A DNA stretch of 64,000 nucleotides from contig JAQFVV010000151.1 in NCBI GenBank assembly GCA_028023455.1, forward strand, positions 839,001-903,000, given 5' to 3'. Positions 1 through 12,190 of the stretch are shown here, piece by piece. The first letter of the stretch is position 1. Every line of letters starts with the position of its first letter. A program made the translations under genes and the position numbers. The stretch comes from Epiperipatus broadwayi (lineage: Eukaryota > Onychophora > Udeonychophora > Euonychophora > Peripatidae). The notes beneath the pieces are model-generated. The model saw only the letters and a program-made list of their open reading frames with translations. It was not told where the DNA came from and did not search any database.

Positions 1-765
1 ATTGGGCCACTCGGGATCTTAAAACGCAAAGCCTATAAGCTGTGATTATTTTAAATACAGCTAAATCTTGCATTGCATAGGAAGATAGATTACCATAGGG
101 TATAGTGCTCAATATAGATAATTTGGGTAATTTTTAAAAATTATAGATCTGTATTTTTTAAAGGTATGATTTTGAAGAATTAAATTATCATTATTGTCTG
201 AAAGATGGGGGGGGGGGATTTGGACTGCAGATGGAAGTGAATTAAAACAAAGCCTTAGATTTTATTTATTTTATTATTAATAAAATAGATAATTCTATTT
301 GTCAGATGCAGTCATGTGATCTTTAATACCAAAACAGTAGGCTGAATTATGACCATTGGGAAGGCTTTTTTTTTTGCTTTTGCTTTCATAAGCCAGGGAT
401 TGAACTAGAAACACTTAGCCTTTGAATCATTTATTCTCACTATTTTATCCTTAAAACTGGATATGTGGGGCTCTTTCTCCAATCCCAGCATTTAGGGACT
501 TAAATCAATTATATATAGTAATAATGGACATATTAAATTTTTAAATGTTTTAAAACTATATTACTGTTGTAGGAAATTTGCAATAAAAATTGAATCAGCT
601 GCTCTGTAGAATGCTGTAAAAGTATAGTTTTTTGGAAAAGGTTTTTGAAATTGTTGTATTTTTATAATTACATGATAATAGGGGTTGTTTGCTTATAGGC
701 AAATAAATGTCATATTTATTGGTCGCACATTTTCATGTTCATCCATAATATATTTGCATATGTAT
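1..765. other. AT-rich DNA without recognised gene
   Basis: No coding similarity or repeat family was recognised here. A run of about ten G near 205-215 stands out in the AT-rich background. The last 15 bases are the left target duplication of the next element. Confidence 0.4.
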
Positions 766-1103
766 CACATGATCACCATTTCTTATGCTAGCACATCTGT
801 TATTAACAAAAGCAAAACTTTCCATACTGTAGTTCCACCCAGTGCCAACAAGAGTAATCAATGGATGCCAGAAGGCCTGTGCATAAAATCCCCATCCAAT
901 GCCATACAGTAGTGCCACCCAGTGCCAACCAGAGTAATCAAGGGATGCCAGAAGGCCTGCGCATAAAATCCACTGGATGGGGATTTTATGTGCAGGCCTT
1001 CTGGCATCCATTGATTACTCTGGGTGGCACTTCTGTGCACAGGTCTTCTGGCATCCATTGATTACTCTGGGTGGCACTACTGTGTGGAGAGTTTTGCCTT
1101 TGT
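766..1103. mobile_element. Family A foldback element (copy A1)
   Basis: Inverted-repeat element. One end carries the CACATGATCACC terminus and the other GAGAGTTTTGCC, the two hallmark ends of family A. Each arm contains an internal duplication of the segment with CAGAGTAATCA and ATGCCAGAAGG. It is flanked by a perfect 15-bp duplication, TATTTGCATATGTAT (751-765 and 1104-1118), which fixes both borders. The short reading frames over it on both strands are hairpin artefacts. No hammerhead core is visible in this copy. Confidence 0.85.
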
Positions 1104-1118
1104 TATTTGCATATGTAT

Positions 1119-2641
1119 TAGAAATGATTTTTTGTTTTTCTAAGTTAATAAATCAAAATTACCTAAGAACTTTTATGATTCAATAAAGATTATATAATTT
1201 GATATTGCTGTCTATTATACATGAGCAATGTGAAATTTTTAATTACTATGGTATAATTATTGATTTGAAGAACAAAAAGCAAGAAGGCTTACATTATATG
1301 AAATAATTCTTGTACATTTTGAGATAATTAACTTACAACTCTTGATTTTGTTAATACCTAATTATTTCTTCATTACTGTTGCCTGCATCTGGAAAAAAAA
1401 AAAAATCATAATTCTCCATTTCATGTACCACTTTTTTAATGAAATCTTTTCTGATAAAATTATGATTGCCACAAACTCTTAAGAGACATATTAAATAGAA
1501 AAACAAGATTCAATTTTTGTATTGGGCCTTGAAAACTTTAGAGGTACCATCAATCCTCACGACTGCACTAAAATGTCCAAGTTATTATTAAGAATTATTT
1601 CTATTACAAACTTCATTAGTTATTTCAAAAACTATGTGGAAGTGAATTTTGTTGTATTTTATCTATATATATATAGTCCAAACACCAATAACTTGAGATT
1701 ATCATATTGTCATAACAATATACTGCTTGAAGTCAATGTTTATGGTTATATAAGTGTTTATCTACTATTAGACGATAAAATGAATATTTACAGTTGATTT
1801 AAAAAAATGTCAAAATGCAGGGTTTGAAAATGTTTGAATTAACAACAGTGGTTTAATTACAAATAAATCTGATTTTTGTCCAAGAATAATGCTAATTTGG
1901 TGCTAATTGATATGTACTACCTTTATGGAACCGCCATTCCCGGATCAAAGTAGAGAAGACTACGCTAATTGTTAAGTTTCATTTTTCTCCATAAAAATAG
2001 CAAAAATAAGAACTTTAAAAAAATGTATTTCTGAAAGTATGAAAGTAATATAATTTATTTAGAAAACAAATCTGAAAATAATATCTTCAAACATAGATTG
2101 AACAACAAATGTGTCTTAATAAGTGTGGACAGTGTGAACATTCAATGAGAAATTTATGAGCTTACGACTGTTATGAAGATAAAGCAACAAAATGTGAAAA
2201 TAATCTGTATTTGAAAACTGGAAATTAATCTACTCGGACAGCAAACAATGATTGAAAAACAAACATTTTCAATAAATAATGCCAATGCAACACATTCCAG
2301 AAGGAATTAAATCAGTGTTAGCCATCATTGCTAATTCAATTTCATGAATCCTATCATTCATCACACTTCTTTTGTTGTTATTGTTAAAGATATTATGTTC
2401 AGGTTTGTTTTTAACATTCTGGAACAAATTAAATTACCGTTTGCAGTCATTGTTAATTTAATTTCTTATATAATGTTTTCAAACTTCTCATTTATTGATA
2501 ATACAGTGCAACCACAAACTATTCTGTATCAAAGTACATGACTTTACTGATATACTATGAATTTTCAACCAATTTGGATTTATAGAAATCCCAAGAAATA
2601 AAGGATATCAACGGGCCATGCTCCTAAAATTGCAAATACTG
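1119..2641. other. AT-rich DNA, nothing recognised
   Basis: About 1.5 kb with short chance reading frames only. No domain, splice-bounded exon or repeat family was recognised. Confidence 0.4.
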
Positions 2642-2654
2642 CACCTATTGATAA

Positions 2655-3143
2655 AAACAAACAAAACTCTCCATATGGTAACGCCACTCACTGCAAGCCA
2701 GAATAAGCAATGGATGCCAGAAAGCTTGTGCATAAAATCCCTATCTAATGCCTACTCATCCAATACCCCCAGACTAGTTTCTAACTTGTGGCTTTCATCA
2801 GTGAGGAGCCTTGGATCTGAGAGCACTGCATCTAGATCTTAGGATCAATGCAACCCTCCAGCTGCCACCTTTTATCTCTACTTAACTACAAAACAATGAG
2901 TCTGAAATTGAAAATACAATAATATTTTCAATCCAAGCTCATTAGCTTATATAGCTAGAAACTAGTCTGGGTATATTGGATGAGTAGGCATCTAGATAGG
3001 GATTTTATGCACAAGCCTTCTGGCATCCATTGATTACTCTGGCTTGCACTGAGTGGCATTACAGTATGAAGAATTTTGCCTGTTTTAATAATTGTTATAG
3101 GCAAGCATAAGAAAAGATGATCATGTGATGTTTAGTGGTTTAA
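2655..3143. mobile_element. Family A foldback element (copy A2)
   Basis: Left arm begins AAACAAACAAAACTCTCC; the right arm ends with TTTTGCCTGTTTTAAT and then the GATCATGTGATGTTTAGTGG terminus. The 13-bp target duplication CACCTATTGATAA lies at 2642-2654 and 3144-3156. The left arm carries a hammerhead-like core on the - strand; the right arm keeps only the GAAACTAGTC half. The centre includes the shared loop segment ending GTTGCA and CTAAGATCTAGA seen in other copies. Confidence 0.85.
2758..2816 (-). ncRNA. Hammerhead ribozyme-like motif in family A (A2)
   Basis: On the - strand: AUCCAA, spacer, UCCUCA, core CTGATGA, stem-II region, GAAAC-TA-GTC, then UGGGGG and UUGGAU. Outer stem I (AUCCAA/UUGGAU) is perfect; inner stem I pairs 5 of 6. 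Stem II is weak (AAGC against GTTA). Stem III is A-U plus C-G with a two-base loop, and the presumed cleavage base is the C of GTC. Activity is uncertain because of stem II. Confidence 0.55.
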
Positions 3144-3639
3144 CACCTATTGATAACACATGATGAAAATGTACCACTACATGATATACATCATGTAAAA
3201 CAACATCTAAAGAAGAATTAGGTAATATAATACCACTCATTCCCACAATAGTAAATAATTAAATAAATTTGAACAAATTAATTTTTACAAAGGATTTAGT
3301 TTGTAAATCGGCAACATAAAAAATTATTACTTATCTGTATACCAAACATTAACGAAATTATTCAAAATTTAAAAAAATCTAAATAATCAGGTCAAAGTGG
3401 AATTTTATTAAGATGAAGTGAATTACATTAATTTATATTCACAAATAAAGGTTGCAAAAACTCTTAAAAATAGAAATTGTCAGTAAAGATAAATTATCGT
3501 GTTATTTTGAAAAATATTAATATGAACATATCACCCATCATTCTTGTCATAAATCAAGAAAAGTCAAAACGAAGTAGATTTAATGGAAATTAAATCTTCT
3601 ACATAAATCTTAAATTTAGAATTTAACTATTAATGATTA

Positions 3640-3745
3640 GTAAAGCGTTGGCAGCCAAATGATCAGTACAGCTGCCTTACAAGCAGTTGTCCCGGGTTTG
3701 CAAGTTCGTATCCCGGCAGATGCTTTTGACACATGAAAAAAAGAA
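3640..3745 (+). mobile_element. tRNA-derived SINE, copy S1
   Basis: Segment with a degenerate box A, a CTGCCTTACAAGCAG anticodon-like hairpin, a box B (CAAGTTCGTATCCC) and a short A-rich tail. It lies between perfect 15-bp duplications AACTATTAATGATTA (3625-3639 and 3746-3760), as expected for LINE-assisted retroposition. Four related copies occur in the window (5.2, 8.6, 36.3 and 50.4 kb). Confidence 0.85.
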
Positions 3746-4429
3746 AACTATTAATGATTATTCTTTACTTAATAACAATTTTTCTTGTACTTATATATTT
3801 CTTAATAATTTATTCTATTTCCATGGACATTACTCTCATTAGCTATGTAATTCTTATTTTAATTTTAATTGGAATTTAGCTATCAAAAAAAAAAAATGTA
3901 AATAACAAACAAAAAAAAGCTTAAAATTTGCATATTTAATACATTTTATGATAGTCAAGCAGTTATATTTCATTTCTGATCACCATACATGATCACATTT
4001 ATAAAAATAAAATTTGTAAATAAATTTTTACTGATGCCAAATCCATTTTTCTGTTTTGGAGCACACAAATGATTATGTTCATTAATAAAATTTCTTTGGT
4101 TTAAGTTGAAAGCACATTTATTGTTTCTTTATTATCATTTCCAAATTTGATGTGCAGTATTTTGGATAATAAAATATTTTCTAAGAATAGGGGCTAAAAG
4201 TTTAACATATTTATAGTTAATACTGACTAAAAAAACATTAAATAGAGATTTTAATTTCTCGATAAAGAGACTGGTCTATTATGTTTGTGTAAAAGGAAAA
4301 AGTTACTATAAAAATAAGATATCATTCTGAATATATTTAATTTTGATAAAAGTCAGACATTTCGTTATTTATTTTTATTTAAAAAGAATAAAAATGTGCT
4401 CAATTTTTTCCTTCCTATTCTTATTTTTT

Positions 4430-4686
4430 AAAACAGGCAAAACTCTCCATACAGTAGTGCCACTCAGTGCAAGCCAGAGTAATCAGTAAGGAGCTGACAA
4501 AAGCTAGAAACTAGTCTGGGGATATTGGATGTATAGGCACTAGATGGGGATTTTATGAATAAGCCTTCTAGCATCAATTGATTACTCAGGCTTGCCCCGA
4601 GGGGCACTACTGTATGAAGAGTTTTGCCTGTTTTAATAACAGTTATGAGCAAGCATAAGAAACGGTGATCATATGATGTTTAGTGG
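4430..4686. mobile_element. Family A foldback element (copy A3)
   Basis: Starts AAACAGGCAAAACTCTCC and ends GGTGATCATATGATGTTTAGTGG, with complementary arms between. The 11-bp duplication TCTTATTTTTT is at 4419-4429 and 4687-4697. The hammerhead region is degenerate: the 3' half GAAACTAGTCTGGGGATATTGG is kept but the CTGATGA side reads CTGACAA. Confidence 0.8.
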
Positions 4687-4697
4687 TCTTATTTTTT

Positions 4698-6162
4698 CAT
4701 AGAATGGATGAGTGAACTCACATTCAGTAAAATATATGTAAGTCATTCTCCTCAATTTATTAATAATAATTATATTATTATTATTATTGTTTAAATATTT
4801 TATTTATACTATAATCTTATGTATTCATACTCTACATATAAAAAAGTGTTTGTGTTATATGTGTGTTTTAATAAATACACCACATTTTCATTTCAGTAAA
4901 TAATATGTATTCTAATAAAAGTTTATCAGCAAAATATAACCTATTATATGCTATATATGTTTTTATGCAGAAAGTGGGATGGGGGGGGGGATAAAATATA
5001 GCATTGTTTGCTGCTATGCTGAATATGTTTTTTAATCTTTGTTTTTTTTTTTTTGCTGAAGATTATTTCAGATTTGTTTTTTAAATAAGTTATATTGTGT
5101 TCGTTAAAATTTCTTAATATTTGCATTAATCACAATCATTAAAAATATTTTTTTTTTCTCATGTGTCATAGCATCAGCCGGGCTGTCGCTGACCTCTCGA
5201 CCACCAATGCTTGACAAAAATATTTGTTTTTTTAATCATTATTTTCTCAATAAAGACATTACTTTCAGGTTTGCTTCTAAGTAAATTATAATATTTTTAC
5301 ATTTTCAAATATATTATTTTCATGTTTTTGATTTTTTATGAAAATATAAAACTTATCAATTAGCTTATTTCTTTCTGGTATATGGACGATCGCTCCACTA
5401 ATGGGTAGCACATATATGAAATTGGAATCATTACTTTTTTTGGAGTTTTTTCTGATAATAATCCAATTGTTTGTGATATAAAATATTAAGCCAATCTTTA
5501 GGAAAAGTTCTTTTAAATCAGGGGTGAAATGGAAAACTTTTTATCATGCAATACTGTATAATTCTATTTTTTATACTAATTAAATCATTTCCTATTATTA
5601 TATGTATCGCATTTTTACGATTTAATTTTCAAATGTATGTTTTCTTATCTGTTATTCTTACTTCTTGAGTAGATTAAATTGATTTTTAAAGTCATATATA
5701 CATGTTTTAAATGCGCGCACACAAGTTAGACATTACCTATCTGTACTTAGATTTATAAAACCTCAAACTGCAATGGAAATGCATCCATCTGTCCTCAATA
5801 TAAACTAGGTTTGAATCCAGACGAAGTTAATTTTGATTTTTTTTTCAATAGACTTGGATGTTTTTTTAATTGTGGCCCACAACTAACCTAGTTGACCATT
5901 CAATATTGGTTAGTAAATGAGTATCTAGCTATTCTTAACTAGCATGTAAAATAAAGATGGAAAATTATTGTAATCCTCTCCACCTGGCAGTTGGTAAACC
6001 TGGTGATCATTGTCTTTTTCTTTATTGTTTATCTGTGAGAGGCTGATGGAGGGACACTTGCTTTGTGGGGAGCTATTAGTCACTTTTATTTTTTACTTTA
6101 TTTAGAATTAAAGTTTAATATTCATATATGGGTTAATCAAAAGATTTCTTAACATAAAGGAA
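4698..6162. other. AT-rich DNA holding one SINE
   Basis: Low-complexity AT-rich sequence with a G10-like run near 4980 and a TAA/ATT-rich patch near 4765. Apart from the SINE at 5151-5213 nothing was recognised. Confidence 0.35.
5151..5213 (-). mobile_element. tRNA-derived SINE, internally deleted copy S2
   Basis: The - strand reads GCATTGGTGGTCGAGAGGTC (box A region), then jumps to CCCGGCTGATGCTATGACAC, so the anticodon and box B part is missing. Ends in an A/T tail. Flanked by AAAAATATTT at 5141-5150 and 5216-5225, a probable target duplication in simple sequence. Confidence 0.7.
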
Positions 6163-7712
6163 GTTGTCTTGACAACCATTTGAAATAGTTGATTATTATC
6201 TATATTGGGATTGTCTATGTATTGACTGGCTTTTAATGCTATTTAAATTTGTATGAAATTCTAATGATTTTAATGAACATGTAAATAATATTGTGGCTTA
6301 TCAAATATTATATAAATCACATATTGTTGTTAAATCAATAATAAATTAAGAGATTGCCATTCTCTCGCATGCGCCTACTGTTGCTTCTCAGACCACCAAT
6401 CAGGTGTTAAGACAGTAGTCTGAAGATCGATCAAGCTGCAACACATGACAGAGTTTTTGATAAGGAAAGGATGGTCCCACCCTCTTCTCGACTTAACTTT
6501 TTATATATATAAGCCAGTCTTAAGCATCTTGGGTAATATTATTTACATACGTTGCTGATAACTTATATTAACATCTAGAAAACTACGGTGTAGTAAACTT
6601 AAGGTTTCATGCTGTACTCGGTGAGTAATATATGAAGATATTTATAGCTTTACGCTCTCAAGTCAAGATGCTTAAGACTGGCTTATATATATAAAAAGTT
6701 TAAGTCGAGAAGAGAATAGGACCATCCTTTTCTTATCAAAAAATTTTGTCATGTGTTGCGGCTTGATTGCTCTTCAGACTGCTGTCTTAACATCTGATTG
6801 GTGGTCTGAGAAGCAACAGTAGGCATATGCAAGAGAGTGGCAACCTGTCAATTTATTATCGACTTATCAAATATATAATATGAAGAATATAAAACTATTC
6901 AAGGAAAGAATAAATCCAAACATGTTATTAAGATAATACACAAGCAAGAATCCTGAAGAATCACTTAAATGAACTTATAAATATTTTCCATCTTTTGTTA
7001 TATCAACGCCAATCTGTTTTGTCAGATTACAGATGATTGTTTTTTATCTGACTTTCTACTTGTTATAATAATAAGTCAAGCATTAATATTCATTAAGGCT
7101 GAAACTTTCTATTATCAGTTTTATTTTTGTTTTTATATTAATGAAGCCAGAGTACAAATTGAAATATTAAACGAAATTCTAATGATTTGAATGACCATAT
7201 AAATAATTCTAGCTATGTATACAGACTCATTTGTTCTGTGAATGGATTTAAATCTGTTTATATTTGCAATAAATACAATATATATATATAGTAAAACCAT
7301 TAGAAAACAATCAACACATAGACAATCCCAATATAGATAATAAACAACAACAATTCAAACTGTTGTCAAGGCAACCTTTTAACAATAAAGGTGAAACTTT
7401 ATCTTTATTAGACACTAAAGATTGCAACTTGACCAGAGAGATTAAAATTATTGATACAAAGATACATAAATAAACCTCTTTAAACAGGTAAATGTAACCT
7501 GTTCTGATTGCAGACTAATAAACAGTCAATTATAACACTATAAATTGCTATTATGATTTTCAAATTGCACCCAAAGTATTACTTAAATAATAAGTGTAAT
7601 AATGTTCTAGGCTAAATGGGTGTATAAGTAATCATCAGAAACAAGTTAACACTTAGACAATTTCAATATTGATAACAATCCACAATCTCAAACTGTTGTT
7701 AAGACAACAAAT
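6163..7712. repeat. Dispersed repeat in three orientations around the 6.3-kb foldback
   Basis: A segment of about 70 bp with TAGACAATCCCAATATAGATAA and GTTGTCAAGGCAACC occurs inverted at 6163-6227 and direct at about 7305-7378 and 7640-7712. Segments with ATTCTAATGATTT near 6260 and 7170 are also direct copies. The arrangement suggests an older, larger repeat into which the foldback inserted. Confidence 0.55.
6309..6862. mobile_element. Long foldback element with 12-bp duplication
   Basis: Arms of about 185 bp pair across a roughly 130-bp loop: the left arm has TTGCTTCTCAGACCACCAAT and the right arm the complement ATTGGTGGTCTGAGAAGCAA; both also contain TTATATATATAAGCCAGTCTTAAGCATCTT or its complement. 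CTTATCAAATAT occurs immediately outside both ends (6297-6308 and 6863-6874). No coding content. Confidence 0.7.
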
Positions 7713-8228
7713 ACCACATTATTTTTAACTTTATATGAAACCCCAGTCTTGACCAATGAACTAAACGTTGTTGGAAAATATTTTAACAATCCCATTATTG
7801 GATTGATCAGCCAACTCAAAATGGCCATTTGCATTAACCGCCCTTAAATGTATTTATAAGGATTAGCAAACTATTAATTTTTTCAAACAAGGGTGAAACT
7901 GTTATAATCTAGATGTAACACTATAATTATATTGGACTTATTTTAAAATTTATGCATTAAAACAGCTGTATTATGTTTTATTGTCAATTGGTGGATACTT
8001 TATATAGAGAATGAAGAAGCAAACAGTCTCACAAGTGTTAATAGTCAGATAGATTTCCCCTCTCCCCCACTGACAAAATAACCTCTTTTATCACTCAGTA
8101 AAAATCATATGTCAACCACTTTCTACATTCCCTTATGAAAAGGATGGGGAACTTTTTTCTGCCAAGAGACTAAAAAAATTAACCTGCTATATTTGATCAA
8201 ACATTTAATTAATTTACCCCTAATCATT
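7713..8228. other. AT-rich DNA, nothing firm
   Basis: No gene recognised. GGATGGGGAACTTTTTTCTGCC near 8141 resembles a hAT terminus and may belong to an older element overlapping the next feature. Confidence 0.3.
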
Positions 8229-8550
8229 AGGGGTGAGCAATCTTTTCAGCTGGTGGGCCAATTTCAACTTTCCCTTTTTAAATGAGGATCATATTTTTTT
8301 TATGAATTAAAAATAAAGTAACATTATTACTCTTAAAGGCAGTTCCACATTTAATGGCATTTTTTTCCAATTTGCCTTGTAACTATTCTCCGTGATATAT
8401 TTATATTCTCAAATTTCTTTTGATGGTCTGGACGGATTAATTCTGCAGCAGCTAGTATGCAATCATTTATAAATTCTCCTTCACAAAATGTTTTCGAAGT
8501 TTCTGCTTTTTTTTTTTTTTGAAACAATGTAATTTGAATGTTCTTACTAG

Positions 8551-8649
8551 TCAAGCGATTGTGGTTGAGAGGTTAGCATAGCTGCCTTACAAGCAGTTGT
8601 CCCGGGTTAACGGGTTTGTTTCCTAGAGGATGCTATGACACATGGAAAA
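8551..8649 (+). mobile_element. tRNA-derived SINE, copy S3
   Basis: Contains GTGGTTGAGAGGTTAGCA (box A), CTGCCTTACAAGCAGTTGTC and a diverged box B, ending GATGCTATGACACATGG plus a short A tail. Flanked by 15-bp near-identical duplications: GAATGTTCTTACTAG at 8536-8550 and GAATATTCTTATTAG at 8650-8664. Confidence 0.8.
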
Positions 8650-8682
8650 GAATATTCTTATTAGGGTTTGAACTTTTGTTAG

Positions 8683-8707
8683 AATGGTGATCATGTGATG
8701 TTTATTG
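8683..8707. mobile_element. 25-bp minimal family A insertion
   Basis: Just the AATGGTGATCATGTGATG...TTATTG terminus of family A, 25 bp, between perfect 11-bp duplications ACTTTTGTTAG (8672-8682 and 8708-8718). An insertion this short with a target duplication indicates truncation during insertion rather than later decay. Confidence 0.75.
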
Positions 8708-9148
8708 ACTTTTGTTAGTCATGTCGGCTGCTTGATAAACTTCTTTTACATGTATCCTTTATAATAATAATAAAATAATAAAAGCAACATAATAATAAAA
8801 TTAAGTAAAATCCTAATTTTATTTTTTGTGAATATAGAGTTAGTCTGAGAAAATCCCTACAAAAATGAACAAAATGCTCTCGTCATTGTAGATTAAATCT
8901 GTAGTCAGGTAGACTATACAATATAGATCATTTGTTGAAATATTGCACTTCTGATAGAATGAAATTGAACTATTATAAAGATTGGATGTGAGAAAATAAA
9001 TATTTTATTTTACTTAACTCTTAATTCAATATTTGAAGTACATGCATGTTTAAATAGAAGTTTTATTCAGGATCACTTTAGATATATTTTTTAAAATGTC
9101 AGGGGGCCATATTGAGAGCTTTCGAGGATCGGAAGTTCCCCACCACTG

Positions 9149-11825
9149 CTTACACGGCGAGTCCATCATTTGATATTAAAATTTATTACAGCCATTTTAG
9201 AATGTAAGTTTCAAAGTAAGTTAAGTTATATTATTGATTTTGAAGATTATTAAAATACATACTAAATGTCTTATGTTTTGAGAAAATAGTGTCATCTTAA
9301 GATGACTTAATTGTTGTGTATATTTGCAATAGAATTTGTTTATTTCCCCCAAATTGTTATTGACTGAATTTATTTAAGATCTTTACTGGTTGACAAAAGA
9401 GGTTACCCTTTTTATTAATGAGCAAAAAAAATTCTGATTTGGGTAATAAGATTTAAGATATTGCTTATTTCTTTGTCCCTTATTTGATATTAATATGTAT
9501 ATAACATTAACCCAATCAGATAGCGATATAATTAACAATATATTTAGAAATATATATGTATCAATATTTCTTTAACAATAGTAATAATGAAGTAAAACAA
9601 CATAAAAATGTAATAATCCATAAATATAAATAAACTATAAATTATCCTCGAGGGAAATAGTCTTCCTTCCCACCCAGAATCATCCTATTAATCAAATATC
9701 TCTTGAAAACGAGCATATTTTAATAAATACAAATAGTCTTTTGACACAGCCAACTTTTAGCCATTTAAATGTCTATTACACAAAATATACACTTTCCTTA
9801 TAAACTATTAAAAGTTTGCAATATACATGCTTGCATTAGCACACAATTTATACATTTTCTTAATTATCTCAGTTAGTAACCTCATGGTTTGATTAATCTT
9901 CTGTTAATTATTCTTTCCTGGTGATAACCATCTCTATATACAAACAAGTACTTCTCACTTGTCACTGTTTTCTATTTTAGATTGTTCATTGCTAGACAGG
10001 CTACTTACTAGTCACTTATCACTGATCACTTTTTGCTCAAATCCCACACTCTTCTGTCTGCATGGAGATTTATAAATACTCTGATGATTTGTATGCTAAT
10101 GTCTTTATTTGCATACAAAATCTAATTTCAATCTGTAATTGGAGCCATCTCTTTAGAGATTTTTTTAGAGTAATTTTTTACAAAAGGAAATGTCATTAGA
10201 AGAGAAGAAATCCATGTGTATTTACAAAAATAAATCGTTATTTACATATATGTTTTTATACATTTAGACATTCCACATTTATGTATAGTACATAATATTA
10301 AACAAAACCATGCTTCCTTCAGTAATGCAGTGTATGAAATTGAAACTAATGTCATACAAATTACTGGTGTTTGCATTTGGAAGCTAGCATTAGCTTCAAT
10401 TGGACATAGCATATTTATGAAGATGCATGACTTTGAAACATTGCCCACAATTATATATGATGAAATATAATGTACCCAAAGAAGAATATGAAATTAATGA
10501 CTTCAAGGTCTATTTACAAAACAAAAAGATAGCCTATGCATTTTTTTGCTCAGAGTTTAAATTTCATTATCTTTAATTATACATAAATTATTCAAAACTC
10601 AACATTTTTTCTGGTATTGACTCATGAATTGTATAACTAAAAGTTACAATATAAAAATGGGAATAAATGCAGGGTATATAAAAATATGGCATATATGTTG
10701 CGTATTGAGTTTTTTTTACTTGAAGGGCAATTTAACTGTCTTAGTATCAGGGTTCAAGCAATAACACATGTTTGATGAAAGGTTGACATTTTACCCTTTT
10801 AGGAAAATAATAGGCTAATTATTTCTTAAATCGTTCAGTGTGACTTATGAACCAAACTTACTCTGAAATAATTTTTTAATGAGAAAAAAATCGGACATCA
10901 CTAATTTGTTACAAAATTGTTTTTTGTTATGATCAAAACAATTCTTTTTGATTAGTTTGATTTTTCAGATTATTTTAAAATATTTAATGGTTGTCAAGTT
11001 TTTTTGTCAATGTGTTCCTCATCTCAAACCCACCATATTGCTATCATCCACCAGCACAGAAAGTTAGACTTGTTCTCCCACTATGCATGCATTTTGCAAA
11101 CAATCATAGCGCACCGAGTGATCTGGAGGTATCAAACATCCATGTCTTTGCATTTGTGCTGATAACCTGATTAACCCCAATCGTTATGTACCACTATTCT
11201 GTATTGACCCATTAATTTGTCAGCTATTAATTTAAAACATATTGTGCACATTTGACTACCTTCTTAATATCGTTAAATGCAGAGTACTTGTAAGAAAAAT
11301 TCTGCATAGGTTTTCAATATATTTACTGTGTACAATAGTTGATACCAGCTTGTTGTATCTGTGTAGAAATTTAAATTTGTACTGAATTTTAATCATAAGG
11401 TGTGAATATTATTTTTTCTTTGATATTTGCATTTTTAATGCTTTTGATGATAGGTCTTTGTGAAATCAAATCATTTTGTCTTGAACACTTTAAAAAGTTG
11501 AACCCAAATTGCCTAAAAAACGATTAACAATTTATTTAAAATTCCTTTTATGAAATTTCAAATGTTATTTCATTTTTATTATTAAAATTATATATCTTAA
11601 AAATGACTATTTTATGGAATATTTCCTAATTAATTTCTCAGCAATTTCTGATATTGGCATATAATAATTGCATCATTTTATAGGTCACAGTGGTCGAGGG
11701 TTAACTGTTTCCTTGTTTTATTCTTCTTCTTTTGAAAATTTTAAATTTGTTTTCTACATTGCTCCATATGATAAAATTCAGTCAGTCTGCATGTGATAGT
11801 AAATACGGATTTTTCGAAAAAGCTC
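9149..11825. other. AT-rich DNA, nothing recognised
   Basis: About 2.7 kb without recognisable coding, RNA or repeat features. Short reading frames lack domains and codon structure. Confidence 0.4.
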
Positions 11826-12190
11826 CTGGAATGGCCAACCCATAAACAAAATCCATCAGTGGAAGCTTTAGCTAAGGCATAGTTCAACCCACAAATTGAA
11901 CCACTCCCTAGAATAATCAATCCATAAGCAATCATTTTTCACAAGAAGCTATAACTGATATTAAGTTTGATCAAGCTTTGAAATCATGCCTGGAGTAATC
12001 AATCCATAATTCATCAATAAAAGTGTAGGTAAAGTATACTTCAGTATCTGGAATGATTAATCCATAAGTAATTCTTTTTCAGTAGAAGTTATAATTGAGA
12101 CATGATTCAATCATGGATTCAATTACAGTCTGGAATAGTCCATCCACATGCAATAATCCTTCAATAGAAGCTGTTGTTGAGTTTGAGTTT
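11826..12190. repeat. Degenerate tandem repeat, about 82-bp unit, five copies
   Basis: Units start near 11826, 11908, 11990, 12048 and 12131, each with a version of CTGGAATAATCAATCCATAA followed by an AGAAGCTATAATTGA-like segment. The third unit is about 24 bp short. The overlapping - strand reading frames are by-products. Confidence 0.7.

Larger units (their letters stand above)
8229..9148. mobile_element. Degenerate hAT-type element, no transposase
   Basis: The left end AGGGGTGAGCAATCTTTTCAG and the right end GGAAGTTCCCCACCACTG are inverted and match the usual hAT style (CAGNGGTGGGGAAC...GGGCC). The ends are diverged and no clear 8-bp target duplication is visible. The interior holds a SINE (8551-8649) and a 25-bp family A insertion (8683-8707), so this element is older than both. 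Confidence 0.5.

Noticed and set aside
739-1186. Several frames of 66-90 codons
   Set aside because: Products of the duplicated hairpin arms of copy A1.
6340-6860. Hammerhead in the 6.3-kb foldback (CTGAAGA present)
   Set aside because: No GAAA at a suitable distance and no matching stem.
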